DNA of 64,000 nucleotides from Pseudomonadota bacterium (GTDB lineage Bacteria > Pseudomonadota > Gammaproteobacteria > Steroidobacterales > Steroidobacteraceae), in assembly GCA_021805865.1 (NCBI GenBank), contig JAJZDX010000008.1, forward strand, positions 87,383-151,382. The letters are read 5' to 3'. Position numbers and translations under genes: made by a program. The notes below the pieces were generated by a model. That model had not been told where the DNA came from. It did no database searches and saw only the letters and a program-made list of their open reading frames with translations. Shown here one piece after another: positions 1-12,266 of this stretch. Position 1 is the first letter of the stretch. Every line of letters starts with the position of its first letter.

Positions 1-2120
1 ACCTCTCCGGTCCGGGGCATGGGGGGCCTGCGCTCATCGCCAACACGTATCTCGAGGGCACCTACAGCGAGCTCTATCCGGAGGTGAGCCTCGATGAGGC
101 GGGCATGAAGCGCCTGTTCACCCAGTTCTCCTTCCCCGGAGGGATCCCGAGTCACGTCTCGCCCGAGTGTCCGGGCTCGATCCACGAGGGCGGGGAGCTC
201 GGCTACTCGCTCGCCCACGCCTTCGGCGCGGTGCTCGACAACCCGCAGCTGATCGCCGCCTGCGTGGTCGGGGACGGGGAGGCCGAGACCGGGCCCCTCG
301 CGGGCAGCTGGCACCTCAACAAGTTTCTCGATCCCAGAGGGGACGGAGCGGTGCTGCCCATCCTGCACCTGAACGGCTACAAGATCTCCAACCCCACGGT
401 GCTCGCGCGCATCGAGCGCGAGGAGCTCGAGCAGCTGCTGCGAGGGTGCGGATGGGTGCCGTACTTCCTCGAGGGTCACGAGCCCGCGCCGATGCACCAG
501 GCGATGGCGCGCACGCTCGATCGGGTGCTCGCCGAGATCCGCGCCCTGCAGCATCGGGCACGCACCGCCGGCGCCGCGCCCGAGCGGCCCCGCTGGCCGA
601 TGATCGTGCTCGTCACACCCAAGGGCTGGACGGGTCCGAAGACGGTGGACGGCAAGGCGGTCGAGGGGAGCTTCCGCGCCCACCAGGTGCCGATCAGCGA
701 TCCGGCGGCCAATCCGGCGCATCTGGCCCAGCTCGAGCAGTGGCTGCGCAGCTATCGTCCCGAGGAGCTGTTCGATGCCGAGGGGCGGCTCCAGGGCGAG
801 CTCGCCGGGCTCGCCCCGAGCGGTGCCCGGCGCATGGGCGCCAACCCGCACGCCAACGGCGGGGCGCTGCTGAAGGATCTGCGCCTGCCGGAGTTCCGCG
901 ATTACGCGGTGCCGGTGGCCTCGCCCGGGACCCTCGTGGCATCGGACACCGGTACGCTCGGGGCGTTTCTGCGCGATGTCATCCGGCTCAATCCCGACAG
1001 CTTCCGGCTGTTCGGTCCCGATGAGACGGTCTCCAACAAGCTGCAATCGGTGTTCGAGACGACCAACCGGCAATGGCAGGCACGCACGCTCTCCTCGGAT
1101 GAGTTTCTCGCCGGCAGCGGCCGGGTGCTCGAGATCCTGAGCGAGCACCAGTGCGAGGGCTGGCTCGAGGGGTACCTGCTCACGGGCCGGCACGGCCTCT
1201 TCAACTGCTACGAGGCCTTCATCCACATCGTCGACTCGATGTTCAATCAGCACGCCAAGTGGCTGAAGGTGGCCGCGCAGATCCCCTGGCGCCGTCCGAT
1301 CGCATCGCTCAACTATCTGCTCACCTCGCACGTGTGGCGGCAGGATCACAACGGGTTCACCCACCAGGATCCGGGCTTCATCGACCATGTCGTCAACAAG
1401 AAGGCCGGGATCGTGCGGGTGTATCTGCCGCCCGATGCCAACTGCCTGCTCTCGGTGATGGACCATTGTCTGCGCAGCCGCCACAAGGTCAACGTGGTGG
1501 TGGCGGGCAAGCAGCCGGCGCTGCAGTGGCTCGCGATCGATGAGGCCGCCGCGCACTGCACGGCCGGCATCGGCATCTGGCGCTGGGCGAGCAGCGATGA
1601 GGGCGCGGAGCCGGATCTGGTCATGGCCTGCGCCGGGGATGTGCCGACGCTCGAGACCCTGGCGGCGGTGTCGATTCTGCGCAAGGCGCTGCCGGAGCTG
1701 AAGATCCGGGTCGTCAACATCGTGGACCTGATGCGCCTTCAGCCGAGCTCCGAGCACCCCCATGGCCTCTCGGATGCGGATTTCGATTCGCTGTTCACGC
1801 GCGAGAAGCCCGTCATCTTCGCCTTCCACGGCTATCCGTGGCTCATTCACCGCCTGACCTATCGCCGGCACAACAACTCCGGGATCCACGTGCGCGGCTA
1901 CAAGGAGGAAGGCACGATCACGACGCCGTTCGACATGACGGTGCTCAACGAGATGGACCGCTTCCACCTGGTGCAGGATGCGATCGACCGCCTGCCGCAG
2001 CTGCGCGACCGCGGCGCCTACCTCAAGGAGGAGGTCCGCCACCGCCTGATCGAGCACTCGGCCTACATCCGCCGCCACGGCCGGGACATGCCGCTCGTCG
2101 CCGATTGGCACTGGCCGTGA
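1..2120 (+). CDS. xfp: Phosphoketolase (XFP), 3' part
   Basis: Thiamine-diphosphate enzyme that splits xylulose-5-P (and/or fructose-6-P) with phosphate to acetyl phosphate plus a triose or tetrose phosphate. The frame is open from base 3, so the start lies left of the window; about 705 residues are visible against roughly 790-800 for the family, so only the N-terminal end is missing. Seen: a GPGHGG motif within the first 30 bases and the ThDP/Mg motif GDGEAETG near base 270. Its stop overlaps the acetate kinase start (GTGA), so the two are translationally coupled and the acetyl phosphate is presumably turned to acetate and ATP. Confidence 0.95.
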   Translation, partial: LSGPGHGGPALIANTYLEGTYSELYPEVSLDEAGMKRLFTQFSFPGGIPSHVSPECPGSIHEGGELGYSLAHAFGAVLDNPQLIAACVVGDGEAETGPLAGSWHLNKFLDPRGDGAVLPILHLNGYKISNPTVLARIEREELEQLLRGCGWVPYFLEGHEPAPMHQAMARTLDRVLAEIRALQHRARTAGAAPERPRWPMIVLVTPKGWTGPKTVDGKAVEGSFRAHQVPISDPAANPAHLAQLEQWLRSYRPEELFDAEGRLQGELAGLAPSGARRMGANPHANGGALLKDLRLPEFRDYAVPVASPGTLVASDTGTLGAFLRDVIRLNPDSFRLFGPDETVSNKLQSVFETTNRQWQARTLSSDEFLAGSGRVLEILSEHQCEGWLEGYLLTGRHGLFNCYEAFIHIVDSMFNQHAKWLKVAAQIPWRRPIASLNYLLTSHVWRQDHNGFTHQDPGFIDHVVNKKAGIVRVYLPPDANCLLSVMDHCLRSRHKVNVVVAGKQPALQWLAIDEAAAHCTAGIGIWRWASSDEGAEPDLVMACAGDVPTLETLAAVSILRKALPELKIRVVNIVDLMRLQPSSEHPHGLSDADFDSLFTREKPVIFAFHGYPWLIHRLTYRRHNNSGIHVRGYKEEGTITTPFDMTVLNEMDRFHLVQDAIDRLPQLRDRGAYLKEEVRHRLIEHSAYIRRHGRDMPLVADWHWP

Positions 2121-3271
2121 TCATCATGACGGTCAACAGCGGCAGCACCTCGATCAAGCTCGCCGCCTTCGAGACCGGTGCTTTGGCGGGGGCGCGCGAG
2201 CCGGCGTTGCGCAAGCTCGCCTCGGTGCACCACGAGGCAACGCACCTCGAGCCCGAGCCCGAGCTGCGGGACTTCCTCGCCCGGCTGGCGAAGCCCCCGG
2301 AGGCGGTGGTGCACCGGGTGGTCCACGGCGGGGCTCGCTTCAAGCAGCCGGTGCTCATCGACGATGGCGTGCGCACGGCGATCAACCATCTCTCCGAGCT
2401 CGCGCCGCTGCACAATCCACTCTCGGTCCGCTGGATCGATGCCGCGCGCCGCATGTGCGGGGCGCAGGCCGCACACGTGGCGGCGTTCGACACGGCGTTC
2501 TTTGCCTCCCTGCCGCGCGTGGCGGGCGAATACGCCCTGCCGCCGCAGCTGGGGGTCGATCTGGGGGTGCGGCGCTATGGCTTTCACGGTCTCGCCCATG
2601 AGGCCATGTGGCGCCGCTTCTGCGAGCTCGAGCCGGGGTTGCCGCGCGGCGGGCGGCTGGTCACCGTGCAGCTCGGCGGCGGCTGCTCGATCACGGCGAT
2701 CGACCAGGGCTGCCCGCGAGATACCTCCATGGGGTTCTCGCCGCTCGAGGGGCTGGTGATGGCGACTCGATCGGGCAACGTGGACCCGGCAATCGTGCCC
2801 TACGTGAGTGCCCGGCTCGGACTGCGTCCCCAGGAAGTGATCGAGCGGTTGAATCGCGAGGCGGGGCTCGCAGGGCTCGCGGGCGCGGCCGGGGAGGAGG
2901 CGAGTCCGGCGACGCTGCTCGCTTCGGGCTCGGAGCGGGCGCAGTTTGCCATCGAGCTGTACTGCTACCGGGTGCGCAAGTACCTCGGAGCGTACCTCGC
3001 GGTGCTCGGCGGCTGCGACGGCATCGTCTTCGGCGGCGGGGTCGGGGAGCACGTGCCCGGGGTGCGCGAGCGCATCCTCTCGGGGATGCGATGGGCGGGG
3101 ATCGAGCTCGACACGCGCGCCAATGAGGAGGCGAGCGGCACGCAGGGGCGCATCAGCCCCCCCGGGAGCAAGGTTTCGGTGTGGGTGGTCGCGGTGGAGG
3201 AGGAGCCGCTGATGGTACGCGAGGCGTTGAGCGTGTTGGGCGGCGGCGCTCGCACGCAGCCCGTTGAATAG
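2117..3271 (+). CDS. ackA: Acetate kinase
   Basis: Transfers phosphate between acetyl phosphate and ADP, giving acetate and ATP. Family motifs are visible: NSGSTSIK at the N-terminus (phosphate loop), a GFHG segment near residue 155 and TRSGNVDP near residue 216. Length about 384 residues, close to the usual 400. The start is either GTG at 2117, overlapping the xfp stop, or ATG at 2126; GTG is chosen for the coupling. Together with xfp it forms a phosphoketolase-acetate kinase operon. Confidence 0.93.
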   Translation: MIIMTVNSGSTSIKLAAFETGALAGAREPALRKLASVHHEATHLEPEPELRDFLARLAKPPEAVVHRVVHGGARFKQPVLIDDGVRTAINHLSELAPLHNPLSVRWIDAARRMCGAQAAHVAAFDTAFFASLPRVAGEYALPPQLGVDLGVRRYGFHGLAHEAMWRRFCELEPGLPRGGRLVTVQLGGGCSITAIDQGCPRDTSMGFSPLEGLVMATRSGNVDPAIVPYVSARLGLRPQEVIERLNREAGLAGLAGAAGEEASPATLLASGSERAQFAIELYCYRVRKYLGAYLAVLGGCDGIVFGGGVGEHVPGVRERILSGMRWAGIELDTRANEEASGTQGRISPPGSKVSVWVVAVEEEPLMVREALSVLGGGARTQPVE

Positions 3272-3313
3272 GGCCGCGGCCTCGAGCGACCGCGCCCCCC
3301 GTCGCCGTCCTGC

Positions 3314-4909
3314 TTACAACTCGAACTTGATTCCTTGCGCGAGCGGCAGCGCGCCGCTCCAGTTGATGGTGTTGGTCTGGCGGCGCATGTAGGCCTTCCA
3401 GGCGTCCGAGCCCGATTCGCGCCCGCCGCCGGTGTCCTTCTCGCCGCCGAAGGCCCCGCCGATCTCCGCACCCGAAGTGCCGATGTTGACATTGGCGATG
3501 CCGCAGTCGCTGCCCGAGTGCGAGAGGAAGCGCTCGGCGGCCGAGAGCCGGTCGGTGAACAGCGCCGAGGAGAGCCCGTAGCGGCTCTCGTTCTGCTTCC
3601 CGATCGCCTCCTCGAGCGAGTCCACGGGAATCAGGTAGAGAATGGGCGCGAAGGTCTCGGCCTGCACGACGGGCCACTCGTTGCGAGCGCGGATGAGCGT
3701 CGGCTCGACGAAGTGCCCGGGGCCGGGGAGCCCCTGGCCGCCGAAGAGCAGCTCCCCGCCGGCGGCCTCGGCCGCGGCCACCGCGGCCTTGAACTGCTCG
3801 ACCGCGTGCGCATCGATCAGCGGGCCCATGAGCGTTGCCGGATCGAGGGGGTTGCCGATCCTCACCTGGCGGTACGCACTGGCCAGGCGGCGCTCGAGCG
3901 CGGCGGCGACGGTCTTGTGCACGAACACCCGTCGGGTGCTGGTGCAGCGCTGTCCGGCCGTGCCGACCGCGCCGAAAAGGATCGCCGGCACGGCAAGATC
4001 CAGGTTGGCGGTCTCATCGACGATGATGGCGTTGTTGCCGCCGAGCTCGAGCAGGCTCTTGCCGAGACGAGCCGCGACGCGCTCACCGACCTTGCGCCCG
4101 ACGGCGGTCGAGCCGGTGAAGGAGATGAGCGCGACGCGCGTGTCCTCGACGAAACGGGTGGCCAGCGTGGCGCCGGCGTCGATGAAGAGCTGGAAAACCG
4201 GCGGCAGCTCGTGCATCCGGAGCACGCGCTCAACGAGCTTGTGCACGGCGATGGCCGTGAGAGGGGTCTTCGGCGAGGGCTTCCATACCGACACGTTGCC
4301 GCAGATCGCCGCGAGGAACGCGTTCCAGGACCACACGGCGACCGGGAAGTTGAAGGCCGAGATGATGCCGACGACCCCGAGCGGATGCCATTGCTCGTAC
4401 ATGCGGTGGCCGGGGCGCTCCGAGTGCATGGTGAGGCCGTAGAGCATGCGCGACTGGCCGACGGCGAAGTCGGCGATGTCGATCATCTCCTGCACCTCGC
4501 CCAGGCCCTCGGCGAGGATCTTGCCGTTCTCGAGCGACACGAGGCGGCCGAGATCCTCCTTCACGCGCCGCAGCTCCTCGCCGATCAGGCGGATGGCCTC
4601 GCCGCGCTTCGGCGCGGGAACCGAGCGCCACAATGAAGCCGCCTGCGCCGCCGAGGTCATGACGTCCTCATAGTCCTCGGCCGAGGCCGTGCGCACTTGC
4701 GCGATGCGCTCGCCCGTCGCCGGATTGTGGACGTCGAGGAGTGCCGCGCTGGGCATCCCTGGCGGTGAGGCCGCCGGATCGCGCAATCCCGCGTGGTCGC
4801 TCCTCGCTGCGCGACCCGCCCAGCCGCGCTCCCCGGACCATGCCCCGGGGTTCACGGGCCCGAGGTCCAGCCGGCAGAGCAGGGCGTGGATGTCGAGGGT
4901 GACGCCCAT
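3314..4909 (-). CDS. amaB: ALDH7-family aminoadipate-semialdehyde dehydrogenase
   Basis: NAD(P)-dependent aldehyde dehydrogenase, most like the ALDH7/AmaB group that oxidises alpha-aminoadipate semialdehyde (or piperideine-6-carboxylate) in lysine breakdown. Seen: LELGGNNA with the catalytic Glu and GQRCTSTRR with the catalytic Cys. The ATG at 4909 is preferred because residues 10-30 carry the VNPGAWSG segment typical of the ALDH7 N-terminus; a shorter start at 4756 would lose it. It follows the saccharopine-dehydrogenase-family gene by 3 bases, consistent with a lysine-catabolic operon. The exact substrate is inferred from family and neighbour. Confidence 0.85.
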   Translation of the reverse strand: MGVTLDIHALLCRLDLGPVNPGAWSGERGWAGRAARSDHAGLRDPAASPPGMPSAALLDVHNPATGERIAQVRTASAEDYEDVMTSAAQAASLWRSVPAPKRGEAIRLIGEELRRVKEDLGRLVSLENGKILAEGLGEVQEMIDIADFAVGQSRMLYGLTMHSERPGHRMYEQWHPLGVVGIISAFNFPVAVWSWNAFLAAICGNVSVWKPSPKTPLTAIAVHKLVERVLRMHELPPVFQLFIDAGATLATRFVEDTRVALISFTGSTAVGRKVGERVAARLGKSLLELGGNNAIIVDETANLDLAVPAILFGAVGTAGQRCTSTRRVFVHKTVAAALERRLASAYRQVRIGNPLDPATLMGPLIDAHAVEQFKAAVAAAEAAGGELLFGGQGLPGPGHFVEPTLIRARNEWPVVQAETFAPILYLIPVDSLEEAIGKQNESRYGLSSALFTDRLSAAERFLSHSGSDCGIANVNIGTSGAEIGGAFGGEKDTGGGRESGSDAWKAYMRRQTNTINWSGALPLAQGIKFEL

Positions 4910-4912
4910 CGC

Positions 4913-6079
4913 TCAGGCCGCCTTGTTTGTACGCTGATGGCCGGTCTTGCCGGCGACGATGACTTCCGCGGAGACGTCCTTGCTGCCGCTCGTGGCGTAG
5001 TAGCGCCCGAAGCGGTTGGCAAGGATATCGGTCAGGCGAAACTGCTCCTGCGCCACGAAACCCTGGTAGCGCTGCGGGTGCTCGAGCACCAGGTCCACCA
5101 CCGCGGTGATGCCGGCGGCGGTGGTGACCTGGATGGCCGACCAGAGTCTGCCCGCGATCAGCTGCGGATAGATCTTGTTGACATAGTTCTCCTCGCGCAG
5201 CTGCCCATCCTGGAAGCCGGTGACGGCGGCATACACGATGACCACGTCCTGCAGCGTCTGCGGCACGGCATTCTCGAGGATGCGCTTGAGGGTGTCGCGG
5301 TCCTGGTTGAGCTTCAGGTCGTTCATCAGCAGACGCATCTGCTCGCAGTGCCCGGGATAGCGGATGGTCTTGTAGTTCATCGACTCCGCATGCGCGCCCT
5401 GGGTCTCGGCGAGCGAGCCGAGGCCCCCCGAGGTGTTGAAGGCCTCGTACAGCGTACCGTCGATCTCGATCTCCTCCATGCCCTCGAGGGGCGCGACCTC
5501 CACGGTGCGGCCCTCCACGATGGCCTGGCAGGGATTGCCGTATTCGTTGATGAGTCCCTCGGTCGACCAGGTGAGCGAGTACTTCAGGACGTTGTTTGGA
5601 TGTTGCGGCAGCGCACCGACACGCAGTTTCACCGCGCGCAGCGTCTCGAAGTGGGTGATGAGCTCGGCGGCGGCGATGCTGATGAAGCCGGGCGCGAGCC
5701 CGCACTGAGGCACGAAGGCCTGGGTCGAGCCCGTGGCCACGGCGCGTACGGCTCGGGTCACGGCCACATCCTCGGTGAGGTCGAAGTAGTGGACCGCGGC
5801 CCGGCGCGCCGCGTCCGCGACCGTGACGTTGCAGTAAAACGGCAGGCTGGAGATGACGGCATCGACCGGGTGCTCGGCGAGGTGCCGATCGAGCGCTTCG
5901 CGGCTCTGCGCATCGAGTGCGTGGCCGGTGAGGCCCTTGAGTCCGTGCGCCTTGACGACGGCCTCAGCCACGGCCCCATCGACGTCGGCAAGCTGGACCT
6001 GGTAGGCGCCTGAGCTGGCGAGCAGGCCGGAAATCAATGCGCCGATCTTGCCGGCGCCGAGAATCAGTACACGGTGCAT
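4913..6079 (-). CDS. Saccharopine dehydrogenase-family oxidoreductase
   Basis: NAD(P)-dependent oxidoreductase with an N-terminal Rossmann motif (ILGAGKIGALISG, residues about 5-17) and a saccharopine-dehydrogenase-like catalytic half. Start is ATG 6079, preceded by GAGG on its strand; a much longer frame upstream is only the shadow of the divergent DAHP synthase gene. It sits directly before the ALDH7 gene, so a role producing aminoadipate semialdehyde from lysine or saccharopine is the natural inference. Length about 388 residues fits lysine 6-dehydrogenase/saccharopine reductase relatives. Confidence 0.8.
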   Translation of the reverse strand: MHRVLILGAGKIGALISGLLASSGAYQVQLADVDGAVAEAVVKAHGLKGLTGHALDAQSREALDRHLAEHPVDAVISSLPFYCNVTVADAARRAAVHYFDLTEDVAVTRAVRAVATGSTQAFVPQCGLAPGFISIAAAELITHFETLRAVKLRVGALPQHPNNVLKYSLTWSTEGLINEYGNPCQAIVEGRTVEVAPLEGMEEIEIDGTLYEAFNTSGGLGSLAETQGAHAESMNYKTIRYPGHCEQMRLLMNDLKLNQDRDTLKRILENAVPQTLQDVVIVYAAVTGFQDGQLREENYVNKIYPQLIAGRLWSAIQVTTAAGITAVVDLVLEHPQRYQGFVAQEQFRLTDILANRFGRYYATSGSKDVSAEVIVAGKTGHQRTNKAA

Positions 6080-6166
6080 ATGACCCTCAGGCTGATACAG
6101 AGTGAAACCCGCGATTCTCCCCTCAAGGTCCGATCGGCGCCAGTCCGTGGTAGCATCTGCCCCGCT

Positions 6167-7534
6167 ATGCGCTCCCCTGAGACCACATCCTGGCACCCGG
6201 CCAGCTGGCAAGGCAAACCGGCCCTGCAGCAGCCGGTGTACGACGATCCGGTCGCTCTCGGGCAGGTGGTGGCCGAGCTTTCCCGGCTTCCGCCCATCGT
6301 GGTGTCGTGGGAGATCGAGGCACTGCGCGAGCGCCTGGCGGCCGCGCAGCGCGGCCAGGCTTTCCTGCTTCAGGGTGGGGACTGCGCCGAAACCTTCACC
6401 GACTGCGAGTCGGACTCGATCGCCAAGAAGCTCAAGATCCTGCTGCAGATGAGCCTGGTGCTGCTGCAGGGGCTGAAGCGGCCCATCATCCGCGTCGGAC
6501 GCATGGCCGGGCAATACGCCAAGCCACGCTCGGCAGACACCGAGTCGCGCGATGGAGTGGCCCTGCCGAGCTTCCGCGGCGATCTGGTGAACCGGCCGGA
6601 GTTCACCCCCGAGGCGCGCCGCGCCGACCCGCAGCTGCTCTTGCGCGGCTATGAGCGCGCCGCGCTCACGCTGAATTTCGTGCGCGCGCTGGTGGACGGG
6701 GGATTTGCCGACCTGCACCACCCGGAGTACTGGGATCTCGGCTTCGTCAAGCACGCGCCGCTCAAGGACGCCTACCAGCGCATCGTGCAGTCGATCGGGG
6801 ATGCCCTCGATTTCTTCGAGGGCATCAGCGGCGCGGCGGTGCACGAGGCGACGCTGGTGGACTTCTACGCGAGCCACGAGGGCCTGCATCTGCTGTACGA
6901 GCAGGCGCAGACCCGCTTCATTCCGCGGCAGAACCGCTGGTACAACCTCTCGACGCACATGCCGTGGATCGGCATGCGCACCGCGCGGCTCGACGGGGCG
7001 CACGTGGAGTACTTCCGCGGCATTTCCAACCCCATCGGGGTGAAGGTCTCGGCCGGCATGGACAGCGCCTGGCTTCAGGGCGTCATCGCAGCCTTGAACC
7101 CCCAGAACATCCCGGGGCGCTTGACTCTCATCCACCGCTTCGGGGCGAAGGACATCGCCTCGGCGTTGCCGAAGGCCATCGAGGCGGTGCGCCAGAGCGG
7201 GCAGACGGTGCTGTGGGTCTGCGATCCCATGCACGGCAACACCGAGACCACCACGGGGGGCTTGAAGACCCGGCGCTTCGAGAACATTCTGAAGGAGCTC
7301 GATCTCGCCTTCACCCTCCATGCGGAGATGGGCTCGCACCTCGGCGGGGTGCACATCGAGCTCACCGGTGACGATGTGACCGAGTGCACCGGCGGGGCGA
7401 GAGGGCTCACCGATGCGGATTTGGCCCGGGCCTATCGCTCCACGGTCGACCCGCGCCTGAATCACGAGCAGGCGCTCGAGCTCGCCATGCTCATCGCCGA
7501 GCGCAGTCAGAACCGGCGGGTGATGCGCATCTGA
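6167..7534 (+). CDS. Class II DAHP synthase (shikimate pathway)
   Basis: 3-deoxy-7-phosphoheptulonate synthase, class II (plant-like) type: condenses phosphoenolpyruvate and erythrose-4-P, the first step to aromatic amino acids. Seen: [21 protein letters not shown] and the metal-site segment [12 protein letters not shown] near the C-terminus. About 455 residues, usual for the class. ATG 6167 is chosen because the longer frame has an unrelated N-terminus and would overlap the divergent gene. The 87-base gap to the divergent gene at 6079 must hold both promoters. Confidence 0.92.
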   Translation: MRSPETTSWHPASWQGKPALQQPVYDDPVALGQVVAELSRLPPIVVSWEIEALRERLAAAQRGQAFLLQGGDCAETFTDCESDSIAKKLKILLQMSLVLLQGLKRPIIRVGRMAGQYAKPRSADTESRDGVALPSFRGDLVNRPEFTPEARRADPQLLLRGYERAALTLNFVRALVDGGFADLHHPEYWDLGFVKHAPLKDAYQRIVQSIGDALDFFEGISGAAVHEATLVDFYASHEGLHLLYEQAQTRFIPRQNRWYNLSTHMPWIGMRTARLDGAHVEYFRGISNPIGVKVSAGMDSAWLQGVIAALNPQNIPGRLTLIHRFGAKDIASALPKAIEAVRQSGQTVLWVCDPMHGNTETTTGGLKTRRFENILKELDLAFTLHAEMGSHLGGVHIELTGDDVTECTGGARGLTDADLARAYRSTVDPRLNHEQALELAMLIAERSQNRRVMRI

Positions 7535-7604
7535 AGCCCTCCGGCGGGGCCACGCCCCGAATCGGATTCAGGATGAGGTGTTCGTTTCCCGGTACAATGG
7601 GCGA

Positions 7605-8925
<1,321 letters not shown>

Positions 8926-8933
<8 letters not shown>

Positions 8934-9597
8934 AGAGATGCGTCCGGCACTTGTAGTCCGGCGCGACAAGACGTACGACCCAGACTGCAGTCGCTGCCCG
9001 CGGCTCGCCGGATTCTTGAGCGAGATCCGCGAGCGCTACCCCGACTACTGGGCACGCCCCGTGCCCTCCTTCGGGTCGGCCGATCCGCGCATCGTGATCG
9101 TGGGTCTCGCTCCGGGGCTGCACGGGGCGAACCGGACGGGCCGGCCGTTCACGGGCGATTATGCGGGGATCCTGCTTTACCGGACGCTCCATGAGGCGGG
9201 CCTCGCCACCCGGGCACACTCCGAGTCGGCCGATGACGGGCTTGCGCTGCGCAACGCCCGCATCATCAACTCCGTGAAGTGCCTGCCGCCGCGGAACAAG
9301 CCCTTGCCGGCCGAGATCCGCGCCTGCAACGCGTATCTGGCGGCCGAGCTTGAGCGGCTGAAGCACGTGCGGGTGGTGCTGGCGCTCGGGAGGATCGCCC
9401 ACGAGGCCTTCCTCATGGCCACCGGGAGACGGCGCAGCGAGTTCCCGTTCGCGCACGGCCGCGAGCACGCCCTGGGCGGGGGCGCGCACCTGATCGACTC
9501 CTACCACTGCAGCCGCTACAACACCTCGACCCGGCGGCTCACCCCGCCGATGTTCCAGAAGGTGCTCGCCCGGGCGTGCGAGCTGGCCGGCGTGTGA
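8926..9597 (+). CDS. Uracil-DNA glycosylase, family 5-like
   Basis: DNA repair glycosylase that removes uracil or deaminated bases. Seen: N-terminal Cys pair CSRCPRL (likely 4Fe-4S ligands with later cysteines), the active-site motif [16 protein letters not shown], a second block [16 protein letters not shown], and the SYHCSRYNT loop. The GLAPG version with this third motif fits family 5 (UDGb) rather than family 4. About 223 residues. ATG 8926 overlaps the last 8 bases of icd. Confidence 0.88.
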
Positions 9598-9622
9598 GCC
9601 GGCCAGCCTTTGAAATCGGGCG

Positions 9623-11443
9623 ATGAGCCCGGCGTTCGATCCCAAGTCCTTCATCGCGGCGCTGCCGCGCCGGCCCGGCGTCTATCGGATGTTCAATGGC
9701 GCGCACGAGCTGCTCTACGTCGGCAAGGCGAGGAGTCTGAAGGACCGGGTGGGCACGTATTTCGCCCCCGGCAACATCAACCCGAAGGTCCAGGCGCTGG
9801 TGCACCAGATCGCCGACATCGAGGTCACCGTCACCAACTCCGAGACCGAGGCGCTGCTGCTCGAGTACAACCTCATCAAGGAGCACCGGCCACGATTCAA
9901 CGTCGTGCTGCGCGACGACAAGAGTTTCCCCTACATTCATCTCACCGCCAATCACCCCTTCCCGCGGCTCGCGTTCTACCGCGGCGCGCGCAGCGCCCCC
10001 GGGCGCTACTTCGGCCCGTTCCCGAACGCCGGGGCGGTCCGCGACACCTTGAACCAGCTGCAGAAGCTCTTCCGCATGCGCAACTGCCGCGACAGCTTCT
10101 TCGAGAACCGCAGCCGTCCGTGCCTGCAGTACCAGATCGGCCGCTGCTCGGCCCCGTGCGTGGGGCTCATCAGCCGCGAGGCGTATGCGCAGGACATCGA
10201 CTCGGCGGTCCAGGTGCTCGAGGGACGAAGCGATGAGGTCAACGCCACCCTGCAGGCGCGCATGCAGGAGGAATCGAGCCGGCTGCAGTTCGAGCGGGCT
10301 GCCCAGATCCGCGACCAGCTTGCGGCGCTCAAGGCGATCCAGGCCCAGCAGGTGGTGACCGCCGAGGACGAGCGCGACGTGGACGTGCTCGAGATCGTCG
10401 GGGAGCCGGGCGAGTACGCGGTCAGTGTCATGCTGGTGCGCGGCGGGCGCAATCTGGGCACCAGCAGCAGCTTCCCCCGTGCGGCGCTCGCAGAGCCGGA
10501 AGAGGCGCTCTCGTCCTTCCTGATGCAGTACTACGCCGGCCACGAGCCGCCGCCGGAGGTGCTCGTGGGGCGCCGGCTGGAGGACGCCGAGTCGCTCGAG
10601 CAGGCGCTCAGCGGGCTCGCTGGTCACGCCGTACACGTGCGCTGCCCGGCGCGGGGCCTTGCGGTGCGGTGGGTGGAGCTGACGCGGGAGAATGCCGCGC
10701 AGGCGTTGCGCATGCGGCTCTCGCGCAGGCAGGGGATGGAGGAGATGCTCTCTGCGCTCGCCGCGGAGCTGGATCTGCCGGCGCCGCCCTCGCGCATGGA
10801 GTGCTTCGACATCAGCCACACGGGCGGGGAGGGGACGGTGGCCTCCTGCGTGGTGTTCGGGGCGGAGGGGCCGCTCAAGAAGGAATATCGGCGCTTCAAT
10901 ATCACCGGGGTGACCCCGGGGGACGACTACGGCGCGCTCAAGCAGGCCCTCGAGCGCCGCTACACCCGCATCCGGGACGAGGAGGCCCCGGCGCCCGATC
11001 TGCTGCTGATCGACGGCGGCCTCGGACAAATCGACGGGGTGCACGAGGTGCTCGCCAGGCTGGGCTTTGCCGACCTCGCTCTGGTGGGGGTGGCCAAGGG
11101 ACCTGACCGGCGCCCCGGGCAGGAGCGGCTCTTTGTCTACGGGGAGCCGGTGCCGAGGGTTCCGGAGGCGCACTCGCCGGCCTCGCGGCTCATTCAGCGG
11201 ATCCGGGACGAGGCGCACCGCTTCGCCATCACCGGCCACCGCCGCAAGCGCGCGCGGCGCTATACCGAGTCCGTGCTGGAGGCGATCCCGGGCCTGGGCC
11301 CGGCCAAGCGCAGGGCGTTGCTCACGCACTTCGGGGGACTGCAGGGGGTGCTGCGCGCCGGGGTGGCGGATCTCGAAAAAGTGTCCGGAATCGGCGCAAC
11401 CCTGGCCCGCACGATTTATGATCATCTGCATCCCGGCTCTTGA
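9623..11443 (+). CDS. uvrC: UvrABC system protein C (excinuclease)
   Basis: Makes both incisions in nucleotide excision repair. Domain order as expected for a 606-residue UvrC: GIY-YIG nuclease at residues 10-95 (PGVYRMF...LLYVGKARSLKDRV), Cys-rich stretch and UVR motif (about 140-240), RNase H-like endonuclease half (MECFDISHTGGEGTVAS near 390), and tandem helix-hairpin-helix at the C-terminus (IPGLGPAKRRALL). uvrC followed by pgsA and a tRNA gene is classic gammaproteobacterial gene order. Confidence 0.96.
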   Translation: MSPAFDPKSFIAALPRRPGVYRMFNGAHELLYVGKARSLKDRVGTYFAPGNINPKVQALVHQIADIEVTVTNSETEALLLEYNLIKEHRPRFNVVLRDDKSFPYIHLTANHPFPRLAFYRGARSAPGRYFGPFPNAGAVRDTLNQLQKLFRMRNCRDSFFENRSRPCLQYQIGRCSAPCVGLISREAYAQDIDSAVQVLEGRSDEVNATLQARMQEESSRLQFERAAQIRDQLAALKAIQAQQVVTAEDERDVDVLEIVGEPGEYAVSVMLVRGGRNLGTSSSFPRAALAEPEEALSSFLMQYYAGHEPPPEVLVGRRLEDAESLEQALSGLAGHAVHVRCPARGLAVRWVELTRENAAQALRMRLSRRQGMEEMLSALAAELDLPAPPSRMECFDISHTGGEGTVASCVVFGAEGPLKKEYRRFNITGVTPGDDYGALKQALERRYTRIRDEEAPAPDLLLIDGGLGQIDGVHEVLARLGFADLALVGVAKGPDRRPGQERLFVYGEPVPRVPEAHSPASRLIQRIRDEAHRFAITGHRRKRARRYTESVLEAIPGLGPAKRRALLTHFGGLQGVLRAGVADLEKVSGIGATLARTIYDHLHPGS

Positions 11444-11455
11444 GGTGGGGGGCGC

Positions 11456-12034
11456 TTGCGCTGGAATCTGCCGAACACGCTGACCTTGTTGCGGATTGCC
11501 GCCATACCGCTCATCGTGCTGCTCTTTTACCTGCCCTACCCGTGGTCGAGCCCGGCCGCAGGGCTGCTGTTCGCCGCGGCCGGCGTCACCGATACCCTGG
11601 ATGGCTATTTCGCGCGCCGTCTGGGACAGACCTCGCGCCTCGGCGCCTTCCTCGATCCGGTGGCCGATAAGCTGATCGTGGCCGTGGCTCTGGTGCTGAT
11701 CGTGAGCCGCGACACCCGCCTCATCATCGTGCTGACGGCGGTCGTCATCATCGGGCGGGAGATCACCATCTCGGCGCTGCGCGAGTGGATGGCCGAGATC
11801 GGCCAGCGGCGCAAGGTCGCTGTCTCGCAGCTCGGCAAGATCAAGACCGTCCTGCAGATCGTCGGGCTGTCGATGATGCTCTACCGCGTGCCGCTCGTCT
11901 TCTTCCCCACCTACCGGACCGGAGTGATCCTCACCGAGCTTGCCGCTCTGGCCACTCTCATCTCAATGGTGGCCTACCTGCGGGCGGCCTGGCCGGAGCT
12001 CAAGCGCCCGGACCCCAAGCTTCCGGATCCCTAG
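11456..12034 (+). CDS. pgsA: CDP-diacylglycerol-glycerol-3-P phosphatidyltransferase
   Basis: Membrane enzyme making phosphatidylglycerol phosphate from CDP-diacylglycerol and glycerol-3-phosphate. It has the CDP-alcohol phosphotransferase signature D-x2-DG-x2-AR-x8-G-x3-D-x3-D (segment DTLDGYFARRL followed by GAFLDPVADK) and several hydrophobic segments. The start is TTG 11456, giving MRWNLPNTLTLLR, the standard N-terminus, with a G-rich ribosome site just upstream. 192 residues. Last chromosomal protein gene before the element. Confidence 0.93.
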   Translation: MRWNLPNTLTLLRIAAIPLIVLLFYLPYPWSSPAAGLLFAAAGVTDTLDGYFARRLGQTSRLGAFLDPVADKLIVAVALVLIVSRDTRLIIVLTAVVIIGREITISALREWMAEIGQRRKVAVSQLGKIKTVLQIVGLSMMLYRVPLVFFPTYRTGVILTELAALATLISMVAYLRAAWPELKRPDPKLPDP

Positions 12035-12070
12035 CCGCGAGTGGTCAGGCTCAAGCTTGACTTGCCCGTC

Positions 12071-12098
12071 TTGACTTCAGGCAGGGGCCCCCTAAAAT
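12071..12098 (+). promoter_or_regulatory. Promoter of tRNA-Gly
   Basis: TTGACT at 12071-12076 and TAAAAT at 12093-12098, 16 bases apart, end 18 bases before the tRNA. A sigma-70-type promoter by appearance. Confidence 0.6.
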
Positions 12099-12116
12099 GC
12101 CGCCTCGCATCGCGAT

Positions 12117-12192
12117 GCGGGAATAGCTCAGTTGGTAGAGCGCAACCTTGCCAAGGTTGAGGTCGCGAGTTCGAGCCTCGTTTCCCGCTCCA
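12117..12192 (+). tRNA. glyT: tRNA-Gly (anticodon GCC)
   Basis: Full cloverleaf: acceptor 5' strand GCGGGAA pairs with TTCCCGC, D-arm AGCTCAGTTGGTAGAGC, anticodon stem AACCT/AGGTT with GCC at 12150-12152, T-arm GAGTTCGAGCCTC, discriminator T and encoded CCA (12190-12192). Its 3' end borders the integrase gene of the accessory element, the usual target of tyrosine-recombinase elements. Confidence 0.97.
12164..12192 (+). other. Probable left attachment site (attL) in tRNA 3' end
   Basis: The 3' half of tRNA-Gly lies 75 bases from the stop of a tyrosine-type integrase that ends facing the tRNA, and gene content changes from chromosomal to element-like exactly here. By analogy with other tRNA-targeting elements the crossover lies in the T-arm/acceptor stretch. 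The matching attR is outside the window, so the core length cannot be fixed. Confidence 0.6.
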
Positions 12193-12226
12193 TAAATTCA
12201 ATCACTTAGCACCTCAGGTCCCTAAT

Positions 12227-12265
12227 GCAGATTCACGCGCGATTCACGCGCGGCGCGTGATCTGC
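12227..12265 (-). terminator. Inverted repeat after int
   Basis: GCAGATTCACGCGC (12227-12240) is complementary, with one bulged base, to GCGCGTGATCTGC (12253-12265); the loop repeats ATTCACGCGCG. It lies 2 bases past the int stop. No T-run follows, so it could be a weak terminator or integrase arm-type sites next to attL. Confidence 0.4.
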
Positions 12266-12266
12266 A

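Noticed and set aside
4913..7465. 850-codon leftward frame spanning the saccharopine-dehydrogenase-like gene and antisense to DAHP synthase
   Set aside because: Only the part from ATG 6079 matches a family; the upstream 460 codons are antisense to a well-supported enzyme.
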